This document shows positions 23,625-37,181 of a DNA stretch of 64,000 nt, piece by piece. This DNA is from Nematostella vectensis (Eukaryota > Cnidaria > Anthozoa > Actiniaria > Edwardsiidae), in assembly GCF_932526225.1 (NCBI RefSeq), contig NC_064037.1, forward strand, positions 2,695,203 to 2,759,202. The letters run 5' to 3'. The notes below the pieces were generated by a model that was not told where the DNA came from, searched no databases, and saw only the letters and a list, made by a program, of their open reading frames with translations. The first letter of the stretch is position 1, and each line of letters begins with the position of its first letter. A program made the position numbers and the translations under genes.

Positions 23625-25923
23625 TCAATCACCAGCACCACGCTTTGAGAACCACTTGCACAATACAATCCGAAAGAAGGCCTTAGCGTAGAACTTGCTC
23701 ATTGTCCCATAACATAGTGGATGCAACGCACTTGGCAAACACGTTATGAGAAATATATACTTTCTTGTAATATGGAAGTACTCCCACAACCCGAAGGAAA
23801 GGACATTGAAGTATTCCAAAATGAAAAACAGCTGGTATGGGAAGTAGCAGATGATAAAGACAAGGACGATGACGTAGATCATACGAAGAAGGTCGTGCTC
23901 AAGCTCCTCCAGCTGGTTCCCTTCTATGTTTGTCTCTCTTCGCTGGCAGGGCTGGTACCACTTGCGTGACAATAGTGTGTGGTCTCGTCTTTGTTGTGTG
24001 ACGTTCCCAGGTTCATCCTCGGGTGGCGTGACATAAAGTTTTGGGATGGAGATTGGTCTAAGGATGTGAAACAAGTCACGTGTGTATGATTAAAAAGGTA
24101 GTATATATAGATGGAGATCGGTCAAAGTATATGAAACAAGTAGAGAGTGCCGTATTTTTAGAAAGGCATTATAATGTTCCCCTTATTTACAGGAATAGGT
24201 AAATTGACTTCTTGACATAGCGCAACTACAAGAAAGAAAATTCGTTCATATCTATTGCAATGCTCTGGTTTGTCATTCAATTGTATGAACTATCATCGTC
24301 TTCGCTTCGAATTAAGCTTGTCCCAAGCCAGAATGTTGTCCTATTTATATCCCTAACCCTAAACCTAGCTCGTTGCAAATTGCGCTCTTTGTTACCTGAT
24401 CTTGATAAGTGGCGATATATCTTTTTCCCGGAAATTCAAATTGTACTTACATCTCTCTTAGAGCGGTTTAAAAAATCTTATAGTATACAAGATCTAAAAG
24501 TATATTACCAAAATACCCTGTACCATCTATACGGATGTGACGTACCTATCCGAAGATGGCGTATCCTCCATGCACAGTTCAACCGAGACCTCTTCCTTTG
24601 ATTGACGACCTCGTTTAAGAGCCATGTGTATGTTGACACCTATCGCCCCGTATGCCGTCACCATCGTTAGGATAGGGAGGATGAAGTTCAGGATAAACCG
24701 GAAAAGGATGTACATTCTGTAGTTTTTTGATGGGAACGTCTCCAAACTCTCCCCTGGGGGAACATTTGAAATAATGAGATGATTAATAATAACGTCCACG
24801 TCTAGCTCAAAGTAGTGATGCATTGCTAAACTTGTTTTTGATTTCAAAGATTAAACATCAATTGAATTACAGGCCATAACTAGACGTATTCAAATTGAAG
24901 TAAAAGATTGATTATCTAAGTGACACGTAGATTTCTTGGAAATCTTAATAAGTCGCATGTAGTAAAACAGAGCAAGGAGATTTTAGCTGAAACAAGAACA
25001 GCCTGTGGTGAGGCGGGGAAAAAAACGAATATCCAACCTAGTGAATGTTTGTTATTTAGAGATGGAGTTGGTTTTGGTTAGAAAGGGCTAAGGTGAGTGT
25101 GGGTGTTTTGTTAAGTGAGTTGAAGAGTAAAACTAGGTGAGTCGATATTGGTTAGTTTTTCAGGCACAAAACCCCGAGAACACGGAGTTCGCATATCACG
25201 GCCGCCATCTTGGATAATTCGCTGCGCAGGGGGAGGGGGAGAAATGTTTACGAAAATATACGTTCTGTGACTAGCTATAAGAGAACAGTTGAGCTGAATT
25301 GGACATTGAAGTGAAGAAAGAGAGGGAGCAGAGGATGTGCTAATTTCCGTCATTATGTACAGGCTGATATTCCTACCTGGAAACAGAACAACACACCATT
25401 TCGTTCCTTCATCTAGAGGCGAGTTCACGACTTTAGAGAAAACCAGAGACGGAAATGTTACAATGAAAGCGCCAACCCAGACCAAACCAATGAACAAGTG
25501 TACCATACGCGGGGCTGGTGTCTGCAGCCTGTAAACGCCAATCATGCGATATCTGTGCACTGAAATAGCAGCCAGCGACCAGGTAACTGTAAGACCACAC
25601 ATGATTTGCCCGGGACTGGCCAGGTGACAGATGGCTGGGCCAAACACCCAGTCACTTAACTCCTCGTAGGCAACCAGCATTGGCAGGAAAACAGCCCCGA
25701 TCAGTTCAGCCACGGCCAGATTGGTGACCAGGTAGTAGGTTAATGGCTTACGTGCCGGGATTGCAACGATAGTCTTGATTACCACTAAGTTTCCAAATAT
25801 GGCGGCCAGGATCATAAACGAGAACGAGGAGATGCGGAAATAGAAGGATGCCGTGGGCTCCTCATGCTGGGTCAGCGGATGAAAGTGCTGTGTTGTGTTG
25901 TCATGCGTAGATATGTTAACCAT
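23625..25923 (-). CDS. Rhodopsin-class (class A) GPCR, 3 exons
   Basis: A seven-transmembrane receptor of the plasma membrane, probably peptide- or amine-like; ligand unknown. Exons: 25377-25923, 24546-24753, 23625-24057 (547+208+433 nt, giving 395 residues), all GT-AG with matching phases. The N-terminus has sequons NIS and NTT. TM1 carries GNLVV. TM2 has NLAVAEL, with Glu where Asp2.50 is usual. TM3 has an upstream Cys (AICHLA) and ends ISVHRYRMI, so DRY is HRY. TM4 contains GLVWVGAF. ECL2 has KWC for the disulphide. TM5 has a proline (ILPIL). TM6 has CYFPYQ in place of CWxP. TM7 has HPLCY in place of NPxxY. ICL3 is polar and moderately long. A 5' non-coding exon upstream is possible. Confidence 0.9.
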
Positions 25924-26995
25924 GTTCAGCCAGAGATGTTGCTATGGAAACATGAAACGTCAAAAGTTGATCATGGGATTGTTGTTGCTGGAGAAAAGAC
26001 AAAGCCACGAGAGAATTCATGTATATGCAATACATGGATCTAGACAGTGAAATATTGACTTTGTATCGTAATATTTGCATTCGAAGCTTTCAGTTCTATA
26101 CATGAATTCCTTTCAAAAAGCTTTGTTTAAGACTAAATGTTTAAAAAGAGCCTTTCTTGTGAATTTGCAGTTCCTGTTGCCAGTTGCGATCAATGCAGAA
26201 AAATGAAGTTGATCGTTATATTTTGAGATGTTCCATCCATACCCCCCTCTCCTTCCCCGCCCATAGGATTTTTAGGACATTTAGTATGTTGTATTACACA
26301 TTCGATTGACTATTTTTATGATTATAATGTTTTGTTGTTAGTAATAAATGATATTATTATACGATAGTACGCGCGCTGTGATTGGCTAATTTGTAGTCGT
26401 GAAATTCCCGTCTCTGAGGGCATTACGGAATTCCGTATTGCCGTACGAAAAATTTTTCACAATCTTTTGGTTTTTGATTTTTTTTCCACCTTCAAACTGC
26501 AAAACGAACGACAGCGAACATTCGAGTAGCGAATTCTAACACCCAGAAGAAACAAAAATGTTTAATCAGCGGGCCGTTTTTTTCCGTATTCGAAGAGGGA
26601 CATTTCGCGAGCTTTTTTGTGTTGCTTTGTTCGGTTGCACGAATTTCGCTAAAACAAAATCGACCAAAAATCCAAAGCCACAAAAAGAAAACAAGAAACA
26701 AACAGGTCTTAAAGTTGATAATGTGAGAGGACAAGCACTTTGGGTCGGAGTTTTATTATCCTGAAGAGATTGAAGAGGAAATTATTGACACAAAGAAAAA
26801 CAATAAGATCACGAGCCGCCACCGATAGCCAAGAAATACAAAGCTTATCGGATAAACAAACAAATGGATAAATAACAAGGGGTGTAAAGACCCAGAAAAG
26901 TCTCTTTAAGATAAGTACTACCTGTTATTTGTGAATGCAATATTTCCATCAAATCAAAACGCAAATGATCATAATACATAGTTCAGTGTATATTA
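25924..26995. other. Upstream region of the GPCR gene
   Basis: Non-coding as far as I can tell. It contains GTGATTGGCTAAT (a reverse CCAAT motif, near 26380) and a short palindrome ACGGAATTCCGT near 26427. Open frames at 26492-26764 overlap on both strands and match nothing I know. Confidence 0.35.
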
Positions 26996-29900
26996 ATTTA
27001 CCTCTCACAGGCTTGTAGAGCCAGACTTTGTAAGGATATCAGTAAAAGTTTTGGTAGCTAGCCCCCTCATTAGACGTCGGCATATGAAAAGAACGGCGTC
27101 TTTCCTTAGCCTGACTGTTTTGATTGACACGATCATAACTAGACAACTTTGGAGTTAATTATCTGATGGAAGCACTCTTTCAATTCTTGTTTGTGATGCC
27201 ATAATTATTTGCAGGGTTATTCGCGGAGAAGACTGCTATGAACTTTTTGCGAAAATGTTTCCTATCCCTTCCCCAGAAGGTTATGTTCGCAAACGTCGAG
27301 GATTAGTTTATCACGTGATAGGGATACATTAATTGTTTCTTGTATTGATGCCTCTCAGTTGAAAAAAAATAACAGAATAACTAAGTTGTAAAAAACACCT
27401 GCGGTTTCTTGAGTAGATGGAGAAGTGTTTAATTAAACTTTTGAAAACGCAACGTCGCGATGCATTACATTAGTTTCCTAGCTCGGTAAACAAATTTTCG
27501 AACTTTCCGTGTCTAAAACTCAATCCTTTTCTAATATACCAATACAGGCAAATTTCTTCGCTCTTAACTTGTTTTTGCTTGTGCAAGAAATTAGCGCAGT
27601 AGCAATGATGAGCACCGTCCTCAATAAGATTCGAAAACATGGGTGGTCTTTCTTTAAACAGAGTAAATGAAACAAATTGATTATTAATTCCCCTCGGAAA
27701 ACAATGCGTTAGGCCATAAACAACCGTAATGTTTTGAGAAGATGAGTCCACGACGGTTCATTAACCCAACAAAATGCTGATCAATTTATATGTTATGAAT
27801 TGATTGCATTCATTTAAACCGCTTGGGAATTTTGAGTTTGATAAGCTACAGTTGGTAATATTATCTTGCCTTTTTATCGTTTTTTATAGTATATTGCTAT
27901 TTTAGATTTTTAGATAAATATGAAAGATTGCATAAACTGTTTAGAGTAATTCACGCATCCGCATCAAAAAAATCTCTGCCATTGGTATCCTGGGCCTTGG
28001 AATCTCAGCGGTCACCTCTTCGTCCCCTACACAAATCGAAGACAACCAAAGCCTGCATGGTCCTAATGTTCTAAATTTTCCTAATCTTGAAAGATTGTAT
28101 TGTGCAATGATGTACTTTTCTATGACATCAGAAATGTACCATTTGTGACAATATTCTCATATTGTGTTTAATTGACAGCTGTTTCTCGACTAATCGGTCT
28201 AAACGTCTTGACATCGATGCATAATTGTGCTGACTATGTTTTCTCCATTAAGTTAGGAACAGTAATTCTAAAGGCAATTTAAACGGTACTTTTAAATGGC
28301 ACATTAGACTGCATTTCGTCATTTTGGTGTAAGTCATTTCTCGTCTTTTATTGGGTTGATTATTTAGTAAAGATAATCACTAGCGCTTTTGATTTTCGTC
28401 CTACTTCAGCTACGGACATTGTTTTATTATTATTTTTATTTTTTGCAGTTTCTTCCGTTGAGTTCAATATTAACATTTTGTGCAACTTATTATTGATCTG
28501 GCTGTTTTATTTTAAAATGTAATCTTTGAAACCCTATGCATGGAAAGTTCGTCTTGGCAGTGAATCCGCTTGAATCACGGGGGATTTCAATCCGTACTAC
28601 AACTAAAGCAGCTAAAATACAGTTATAAATTATCAAATGGTATCAGGCCCGTACCCCAAGGCATCTTACATGCGAAGCTTTCATGGAATCCTTGAATTCT
28701 AAAAATCCGGTTTATCATGTAGCAGATATGACAATTAAGAAATGCAATTACTAAACGTTTTTCCGAATTTGTCACTGTAAAATATTTGTATTGTTTAACA
28801 CATTGACCCCTGAACCGGCCTGTACCGGCTTTGGGAAGTACCCACAACCCAAAAAATTCATAAATTAAAAATAAACACAACAAGATGAAGATACTCAGGC
28901 ATCAGTCTAAGGGATAAATGGTCTTGCAGATATGCATCCAACCAAGGTGTTGGCATCTACTCTTAAGCCAAATAATAGCACAGGTTCTTTGACAAATCTC
29001 AAATCGAACAAGGAGAGAAAAGCAGAATCACCCCTCTCGATAAAACGCTCAAAATACCACACAAGGGAGAGAGATCAGCAAACACAGCTCAAGACACAAA
29101 TAGATACCTTTATTCTGATCCTCCAGGTACATTTCCTTGGCCTCAAAACACAATGCCCATTCCTTGAAGGATTGTACAACCACGAAAATATGTTTACGTA
29201 TTGCAAAGCATTCTGGGAGATACAGGGGAAAATTCACGAGGGGAGGGCCAGTCAACACTCCTCTCCCCAAAGTCAGATGGTTTTTTTATAAGTCTTTTCA
29301 CCCCAAAGCCAAACAAATCAATTCCAGGCCATACAGACCCAGAATAGCAGTGTAAACAATTTTGGAATCAATTTGGTTTCAGAAAAGACACCATTTAGGA
29401 GAGCTGTGGTGATTCATTAGAAAATTATTTTCTCATCCGGGCAAAGCCAAACAAGAAAAAATCATCATGAATCCACCTTTGCTTGCAAATATCCATAAGC
29501 AAAGCACTCAATTATGCCCCAAAAGACTTCATGATGTCCTGAGACACTCTCCTAATATGCTCATAGCTGTATTTTTGATGAAAAATACAAGCAACCATCA
29601 ACTTGTGCTGGCTTCAGCACATCGACGAGGGATTAAAAGTGGGGACCGCAAAGCACTGTTGGAAAGCTTGGATACCGCTGACTAGGTGCAGCTGTGTTTG
29701 ACTTTGACGGGCTGTATAAAACTCAGAATAGGGGGGGAGGTATCTGTTTTCAGTCTGTTTTTTCTAAATTCAGCTCCAAAAAAGCCAGGAGTCAATGGGT
29801 TAAATAAGTAATTAATTGCGCTTAGCCTGTAATTCAGCTTTCATGCTGCTAAAGGTAAAAAAAAAAAATCCATATATCTATTTATCAACAGCAGAAAGTC

Positions 29901-31354
29901 CACTTTCGGTTCGCAATAGACGTTTTTTTTTTTGTAGACAAAGCTATAAAACATATTAAGCGAATTTGATAAAAAGGGCATTCTAGGTCACTCTGGTCTA
30001 TTGAAGCCAAAGCCGATAAATAAACCTCCCGGCCCTTCCGGAAAAATTAGGTCCACTTTTTCGTATTTGAACCCCATTCCGCCCCCCCCCCCCCCCCCCC
30101 CCCCCCACAAGAAAAACCCTGGGTACGGGCCTGGGTATACAGGTATAATCAAAATGCTGAGAGATTGAATATCCTAAAAAAAAATTGTTACGTAAGTCGA
30201 ATCTAAGGATTAAAAATAAGGAATGAAGAGTTTACCATTTTAATACACCAACAAAAAACGAAAAACGAAAGGCTGTTAGGACACGATAGCACCTCCAGTG
30301 AAAGTGAGTCATTTTATTTTCTTGCACAATTCTCCTTATTCGTATATACTTATCTTTTGAAGTATCTTTATTGACCACCTAAATTAACTATATTAAATAA
30401 AGGTTTTTAAAACTGCTCGTTTTTCGAGGCTAGTTTTAGTTAACCCCCATAAAACCGCTGGGGCATGACGAATGGAGCCTAAAACAGGTAAACAGGCCTT
30501 CTTTGATCTAGACGTATAGCAATAAGAAACAAGCTGATTTTTATGCTAACTGATTAACAGGTGTTTCAATAGCAAAGCCACTTTTGGGTTTAAAGCTCCG
30601 TGCAAATAACGCCGACATCGGTAACATGGCTTACCGATAAGCCAGAAGCCTAGTCAGGCTGGAAAGTTTTATTTTTCTCTATTAAATAGTTCTTTTGTGT
30701 GTGCAACATTCTAGGCTTCTGGCCAAAAACTTCATTTTCCTTTTTTTTCAATTCGCATGTTTTCCTTTCGGAGAACCGCTTTCATGTTTTAGAACATTTT
30801 GAACTTCTTCTTGGTTCGTATTCCAAATGATTACGCTCAATAAGGCTGTTTTCGAAGTTTTGCAAAAGCCAAAAAGTAACCCGAAAAGTCTCGGGTGACT
30901 GCGAGGTCCCGAGAACTTTCTTGTGAATTTCGGGCCCGAGAAGTTCGGGAAAGATCAAAATCTATAAAGAGGATCATCTTTTACATAAATCTTTGCGGTA
31001 AAATACGATGTTTGGCGATATTTTAACGCATTTAGATACCGTAAGTTATATAGGAATTAGCCAGCTTTTCAAATTTAAGGAATGAAACGTTTTGGGGCCT
31101 AAGAATTCTATCAGTAGGATGGATATTACTAGTGCATCTTGAGACTATGCGCATATGAAATATTTTATACTTTCAAGCCAATTTTATCTTATCCAGAGTG
31201 AAGTTTATATCTTTTTTAAGAGACTGTACGTATACGAAACTTGAACCCTAATTAGCACTAAGCCAAGAAGATAGTTTAATTTAAGGGAAGGGTCATTATT
31301 TACGGGGGGAGGGGGGGGGGAGGGCTGCTAAGTTAAATTTTTTTCCAGTTCAAG
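26996..31354. repeat. Segmental duplication, copy 1
   Basis: Begins ATTTACCTCTCACAGGCTTG and ends CCAGTTCAAG, immediately before copy 2. Apart from a 1-kb element at 28799-29799 and small indels, it matches 31360-34757 closely throughout. It carries a cytosine tract near 30080-30106. No reading frame is conserved between the copies, so it is probably non-coding. Confidence 0.92.
28799..29799. mobile_element. piggyBac-like non-autonomous element with TTAA target
   Basis: The 1,001-bp body is flanked by TTAA at 28795-28798 and 29800-29803. Terminal inverted repeats are CACATTGACCCCTG on the left and the complement of CAGGAGTCAATGGG on the right. The paralogous site in copy 2 (near 33196) is empty and holds a single TTAA. 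No transposase frame is visible inside. TTAA target use and precise insertion are typical of the piggyBac superfamily, which is the basis for the name. Confidence 0.85.
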
Positions 31355-31359
31355 AACTT

Positions 31360-34300
31360 ATTTACCTCTCACAGGCTTGTAGAGCCAGACTTTGTAAGGA
31401 TATCAGTAAAAGTTTTGGTAGCTAGCCCCCTCATTAGACGTCGGCATATGAAAAGAACGGCGTATTTCCTTAGCCTGACTGTTTTGATTGACACGATCCT
31501 AACTAGATAACTTTGGAGTTAATGATCTGATGGAAGCACTCTTTCAATTCTTGTTTGTGATGCCTTAATTATTTGTAGGGTTATTCGCGGAGAAGACTGC
31601 TATGAACGTTTTGCGAAAATGTTTCCTATCCCTTCCCCAGAAGGTTATGTTCGCAAACGTCGAGGATTAGTTTATCACGTGATAGGGAGATATTAATTGT
31701 TTCTTGTAATGATGCCTCTCAGTTGAAAAAAATTAACAGAATAACTAAGTTGTAAAAAACACCTGCGGTTTCTTGAGTAGATGGAGAAGTGTTTAATTGA
31801 ACTTTTGAAAACGCAACGTCGCGATGCATTACATTAGTTTCCTAGCTCGGTAAACAAATTTTCGAACTTTCCGTGTCTAAAACTCAATCCTTTTCTAATA
31901 TACCAATACAGGCAAATTCATTCGCTCTTAACTTGTTTTTGCTTGTGCAAGAAATTAGCGCAGTAGCAATGATGAGCACCGTCCTCAATAAGATTCGAAA
32001 ACATTGGTGGTCTTTCTTTAGACAGAGTAAATTAAACAAATTGATTATTAATTCCCCTCGGAAAACAATGCGTTAGGCCATAAACAACCGTAATGTTTTG
32101 AGAAGATGAGTCCACGACGGTTCATTAACCCAACAAAATGCTGATCAATGTATATGTTATGAATTGATTGCATTCATTTAAACCGCTTGGGAATTTTGAG
32201 TTTGATAAGCTACAGTTGGTAATCTTATCTTGCCTTTTTATCGTTTTTATAGTATATTGCTATTTTAGATAGTTTTAGATAAATTTGAAAGATTGCATAA
32301 ACTGTTTAGAGTAATTTACGCATCCGCATCAAATAAATCTCTGCCATTTTACAATCATAAGTTCTGTTAATGTCACCTCTTGGTATCCTGGGCCTTGGAA
32401 TCTCAGCGGTCACCTCTTCGTCCCCTACACAAATCGAAGACAACCAAAGCCTGCATGGTCCTAATGTTCTAAATTTCCCTAATCTTGAAGTATTGTATTG
32501 CGCAATGATGTACTTTTCTACGACATCAGAAATGTACCATTTGTGACAATGTTCTCATATTGTGTTTAATTGACAGCTGTTTCTCTACTAATCGGTCTAA
32601 ACGTCTTGACATCGATGCATAATTGTGCTGACTATGTTTTCTCCATTAAGTTAGGAACAGTAATTCTAAAGGCAATTTAAACGGTACTTTTAAATGGCAC
32701 ATTAGACTGCATTTCGTCATTTTGGTGTAAGTCATGTCTCGTCTTTTATTGGGTTGATTATTTAGTAAAGATAAACACTAGCGCTTTTGATTTTCGTCCT
32801 ACTTCAGCTACGGACATTGTTTTATTATTATTTTTATTTTTTGCAGTTTCTTCCGTTGAGTTCAATATTAACATTTTGTGCAACTTATTATTGATCTGGC
32901 TGTTTTATTTTAAAATGTAATCTTTGAAACCCTATGCATGGAAAGTTCGTCTTGGCAGTGAATCCGCTTGAATCACGGGGGATTTCAATCCGTACTACAA
33001 CTAAAGCAGCTAAAATACAGTTATAAATTATCAAATGGTATCAGGCCCGTACCCCAAGGCATCTTACATGCGAAGCTTTCATGGAATCCTTGAATTCCAA
33101 AAATCCGCTTTATCATGTAGGAGATATGACAGTTGAGAAATGCAATTACTAAACGTTTTTTCCGAATTTGTCACTGTAAAATATTTGTATTGTTTAAATA
33201 AGTAATTCATTGCGCTTAGCCTGTAATTCAGCTTTTATGCTGCTAAAGGTAAGAAAAACAAAAAAAATCCTATTTATCAAAAAAAAAATCTATTTATCAA
33301 CAGTAGAAAGTCCACTTTCGGTTCGCAATAGACGTTTTTTATTTGTAGACAAAACTATAAAACATATTAAGCGAATTTGATAAAAAGGGCATTCTAGGTC
33401 ACTCTGGTCTATTGAAGCCAAAGCCAATAAATAGACCTCCCGGCCCCTCCGGAAAAATTAGGTCCACTTTTTCGTATTTCAACCCCATCCCCCCCCCCCC
33501 CCCCCCCACAAGAAAAACCCTGGGTACGGGCCTGGGTATACAGGTATAATCAAAATGCTGAGAGATTGAATATCCTAAAAAAAAATTGTTACGTAAGTCG
33601 AATCTAAGGATTAAAAATAAGGAATGAAGAGTTTACCATTTTAATACACCAACAAAAAACGAAAAACGAAAGGCTGTTAGGACACGATAGCACCTCCAGT
33701 GAAAGTGAGTCATTTTATTTTCTTGCACAATTCTCCTTATTCGTATATACTTATCTTTTGAAGTATCTTTATTGACCACCTAAATTAACTATATTAAATA
33801 AAGGTTTTTAAAACTGCTCGTTTTTCGAGGCTAGTTTTAGTTGACCCCCATAAAACCGCTGGGGCATGACGAATGGAGCCTAAAACAGGTAAACAGGCCT
33901 TCTTTGATCTAGACGTATAGCAATAAGAAACAAGCTGATTTTTATGCTAACTGATTAACAGGTGTTTCAATAGCAAAGCCACTTTTGGGTTAAAAGCTCC
34001 GTGCAAAAAACGCCGACATCGGTAACATGGCTTACCGATAAGCCAGATGCCTAGTCAAGTCTGGAAAGTTTTATTTTTCTCTATTAAATAGTTCTTTTGT
34101 GTGTGCAACATTGACTAGGCTTCTGGCCGAAAACTTCATTTTGCTTTTTTTTTTTTAATTCGCATGTTTTCCTTTCGGAGAACCGCTTTCATGTTTTAGA
34201 ACATTTTGAACTTCTTCTTGGTTCGTATTCCAAATGATTACGCTCAATAAGGCTGTTTTCGAAGTTTTGCAAAAGCCAAAAAGTAACCCGAAAAGTCTCG

Positions 34301-34757
34301 GGTGACTGCGAGGTCCCGAGAACTTTCTTGTGAATTTCGGGCCCGAGAAGTTCGGGAAAGATTAAAATCTATAAAGAGGATCATCTTTTACATAAATCTT
34401 TGCGGTAAAATACGATGTTTGGCGATATTTTAACACATTTAGATACCATAAGTGTTAAAGGAATTAGCCAGCTTTTCAAATTTAAGGAATTAAACGTTTC
34501 GGGGCCTAAGAATTCTATCAGTAGGATGGATATTACTAGTGCATCTTGAGACTATGCGCATATGAAATATTTTATACTTTCAAGCCAATTTTATCTTATC
34601 CAGAGTGAAGTAGTTTATATCTTTTTTAAGAGACTGTACGTATACGAAACTTGAACCCTAATTAGCACTAAGCCAAGAAGTTTAATTTAAGGGAAGGGTC
34701 ATTATTTACGGGGGGAGGGGGGGAGGGCTGCTAAGTTAAAATTTTTTCCAGTTCAAA
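31360..34757. repeat. Segmental duplication, copy 2
   Basis: Tandem direct copy of 26996-31354 without the TTAA element. It contains an extra block of about 30 bp near 32350-32380 (TTACAATCATAAGTTCTG) that copy 1 lacks. Divergence is low, so the duplication is fairly recent. Confidence 0.92.
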
Positions 34758-37181
34758 AGTTTCGACCCACCCCCAGAGGGTACCAGAGCCTCCAGACTTC
34801 CCTCGTCCAGTGACGTTCAGCCAAAATGCCGCGTCGTTTTGGGGAGGGTAGCCCTCCCCAAAATTGGCGCTCAAAAAATTGCAACCCTCCCCCCAAACAT
34901 ACCACACCTTCCCCCCCCCCCCCCCCGTTAAAAAAATAAGCCTTTCCTTATATGTACGCCCTACGTCTTGTAGGGCGCAAAAATATTTTCTTACTGAATT
35001 ATTTGAGTTTATTTAATATATCTATATAATACGCTAAGAAATAAAAGTGTATGCCCAACCTCTCACGAAAAAAAAAAAAAGAACTAGAAAACTACAGAAC
35101 CACACCATCATGACAATCCTTAGCAAAATGGGGATACCGGGAATGCTTTCACTTTGAAATCGCGGGGAAAAGCTGCAAAGAGATAGCAGAAGCAGATACC
35201 ACTCACAAACACGTCATGTTTTATCTCTCCACAGAGAACCAAAAAGTATTCATATCTCACGGCCGATAGCACCATTGACGTTCAGGACTTCGTGGTTTTC
35301 AAACAAATCAAAATAAGTGTTCAGGCGGAAAAAGAATAAAGCACAATGTTTTTTCTTTAATGTTATTATATCCATGTCGTTATGTCGGGCTTAAAAGAGT
35401 GCGCGCGCCTATGTTGTTATGTCACTAGTGTGCACTAGGAATTAGCATAAAGCCACATAACTTCGTATCACATTTCACACACAATAGTTATGAACCAACC
35501 ACCAAAAACGACATCAAGACCTGGCCGATGAAGCGATGATTCATGCATCTTCAATGGCTGCCCATCATACCATTGTCCATATCGACACTCGCCGATATGG
35601 ACAATGAAAAGTGAAGGAAAATAATTTGGGCGTTATATAGGGTAGCATATACAATATCTAAATTACATAAGGGTATCTCATAAGGAAAAGACAATATACA
35701 TTTTATAGAATTTTTTTTCTGACTCTGAAAAGGAGGGGCGGGATGTAGAACCCGTTGCGAAAAATTTCTACTTAGCTCCCATGCTTCTTGGTTCACCTAG
35801 GATCTGACACACAGCTACTACGCTAGTTTCTCCCTTGATTTTTTAACTCCTTGAATTAACAGTTGTTTTTATATGCACCACTTTTAAGTAACAGACGGCT
35901 TTTTAAAGCTTTTTTTAACGAGTGCCTTACGGATACGACAAAACGCAGGTGGCTTTTAATTAAACCATTAATATGTCGGTTTTGAATAGTCATTCGTCAA
36001 AGTATTAAATTCGTACGGTGATATTGCTTTTTGGCTTTCTTTTAGGAGGGCGATTTTGCAAAATTAAAATGTCACGTGTTCCTGAATGTGATGCGTAACT
36101 CAACGCGTGCATAGATAGCAGGCATTACATTTTGATTTTATATCTTTGATTTTGAAATATAAGTGCCATGATCCGCTGGGAAGCAAAGGAAATAAATTGT
36201 ATAACTGTATCCTCATCTGTGTTCTCCGTGTGGGTTCTCTGATATCAATCGTTTCTTTAAAAGTGTGCTGCCTTTCACAACCGCGATTATCTTCATGGAC
36301 CTCGCGGGATCTATTTTTTCAAAGTAAAGATTCAGTCGCGAACTACTTCCACTGTTATCTGATGTATCATGGATGCACTTTTTTTATAAGAACCTCCAGC
36401 CTTAGATTTCACCAAATTTTTAAGAACATGCCGAGGCTCAGGGTCCTCGAGGATAAACAAAAAGGTTCTGAAACAATCAGTGGATGCACCTGCGTTTCGT
36501 CGCTGGTAACATATAATTGACAAAATTTGTGTTTTCACGCTCATGAATAATAAATAATATTTAACTGGACTGTTATCTGGTTATTCATTTCTAATACAAC
36601 CTTATTTAAAATAAATCAATCAAAATATTCAAGGAGAATAGGACGCCGCCTGCCCATTTGAACCCCCGCCCCCTTGCATGCTGGGAAAAGCGGATATTCA
36701 GCCTCTGGAACCCAGGGTATCGTTTTCATTAACCAGAGTATTGAATTGGCGAACCTTATTCAAATGACATATGACAAAAAAAAATGTTTGTTTACTCTGC
36801 TAAATTATGTCTCAATTTTAAGACATCTTCACTTCATGCTAAGTCTGCTTAGCAGCCGCTTTTAGTGCCACTAAGACTACTGCAGACCGATGCTAAACGT
36901 TTACCGACAAAAATAATAAATATATTATTTTATTTCAGATAAGTATATAATCTCTAGGGCGCGCGACACAATCCAAGACACGAAACGATGACAATGCTTT
37001 GGTAAACGTCACGAGCGTGCCGTGGTTCCAGAGCCCCGAACGTCTCTCTATTTAGTGGCCAGAGAGAGACTGGAACCAGGGTATCACGAGCGCTGCTTCT
37101 GCCCGGAAACTTGCAAGTGCAACTGCTCAAAAAATGGTTCTGAAATTCTAAACTTATTTGTACCATTTTTTAATAAGCACG
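34758..37181. other. Non-coding DNA with small palindromes
   Basis: No gene recognised. It contains the perfect palindrome TTTTGGGGAGGG / CCCTCCCCAAAA (34837-34863), the short stem CGCCCTAC / GTAGGGCG near 34950-34972, and the hairpin at 35571-35606. Confidence 0.4.
35571..35606. repeat. Perfect 14-bp stem hairpin
   Basis: CATTGTCCATATCG (35571-35584) and its exact complement at 35593-35606 enclose an 8-nt loop. Confidence 0.85.

Noticed and set aside
23721-23969. Plus-strand 82-codon frame
   Set aside because: Antisense to the last GPCR exon, which has clear transmembrane motifs.
27470-27751. Minus-strand 93-codon frame in duplication copy 1
   Set aside because: The frame is not kept in copy 2 despite high identity, so it is unlikely to be coding.
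28932-29355. Frames of 119 and 72 codons inside the TTAA element
   Set aside because: No transposase motifs, overlapping frames on both strands, and no start context; the element looks non-autonomous.
36954-37166. Minus-strand 70-codon frame
   Set aside because: No family resemblance and no flanking splice signals that join it to the orphan signal exon.
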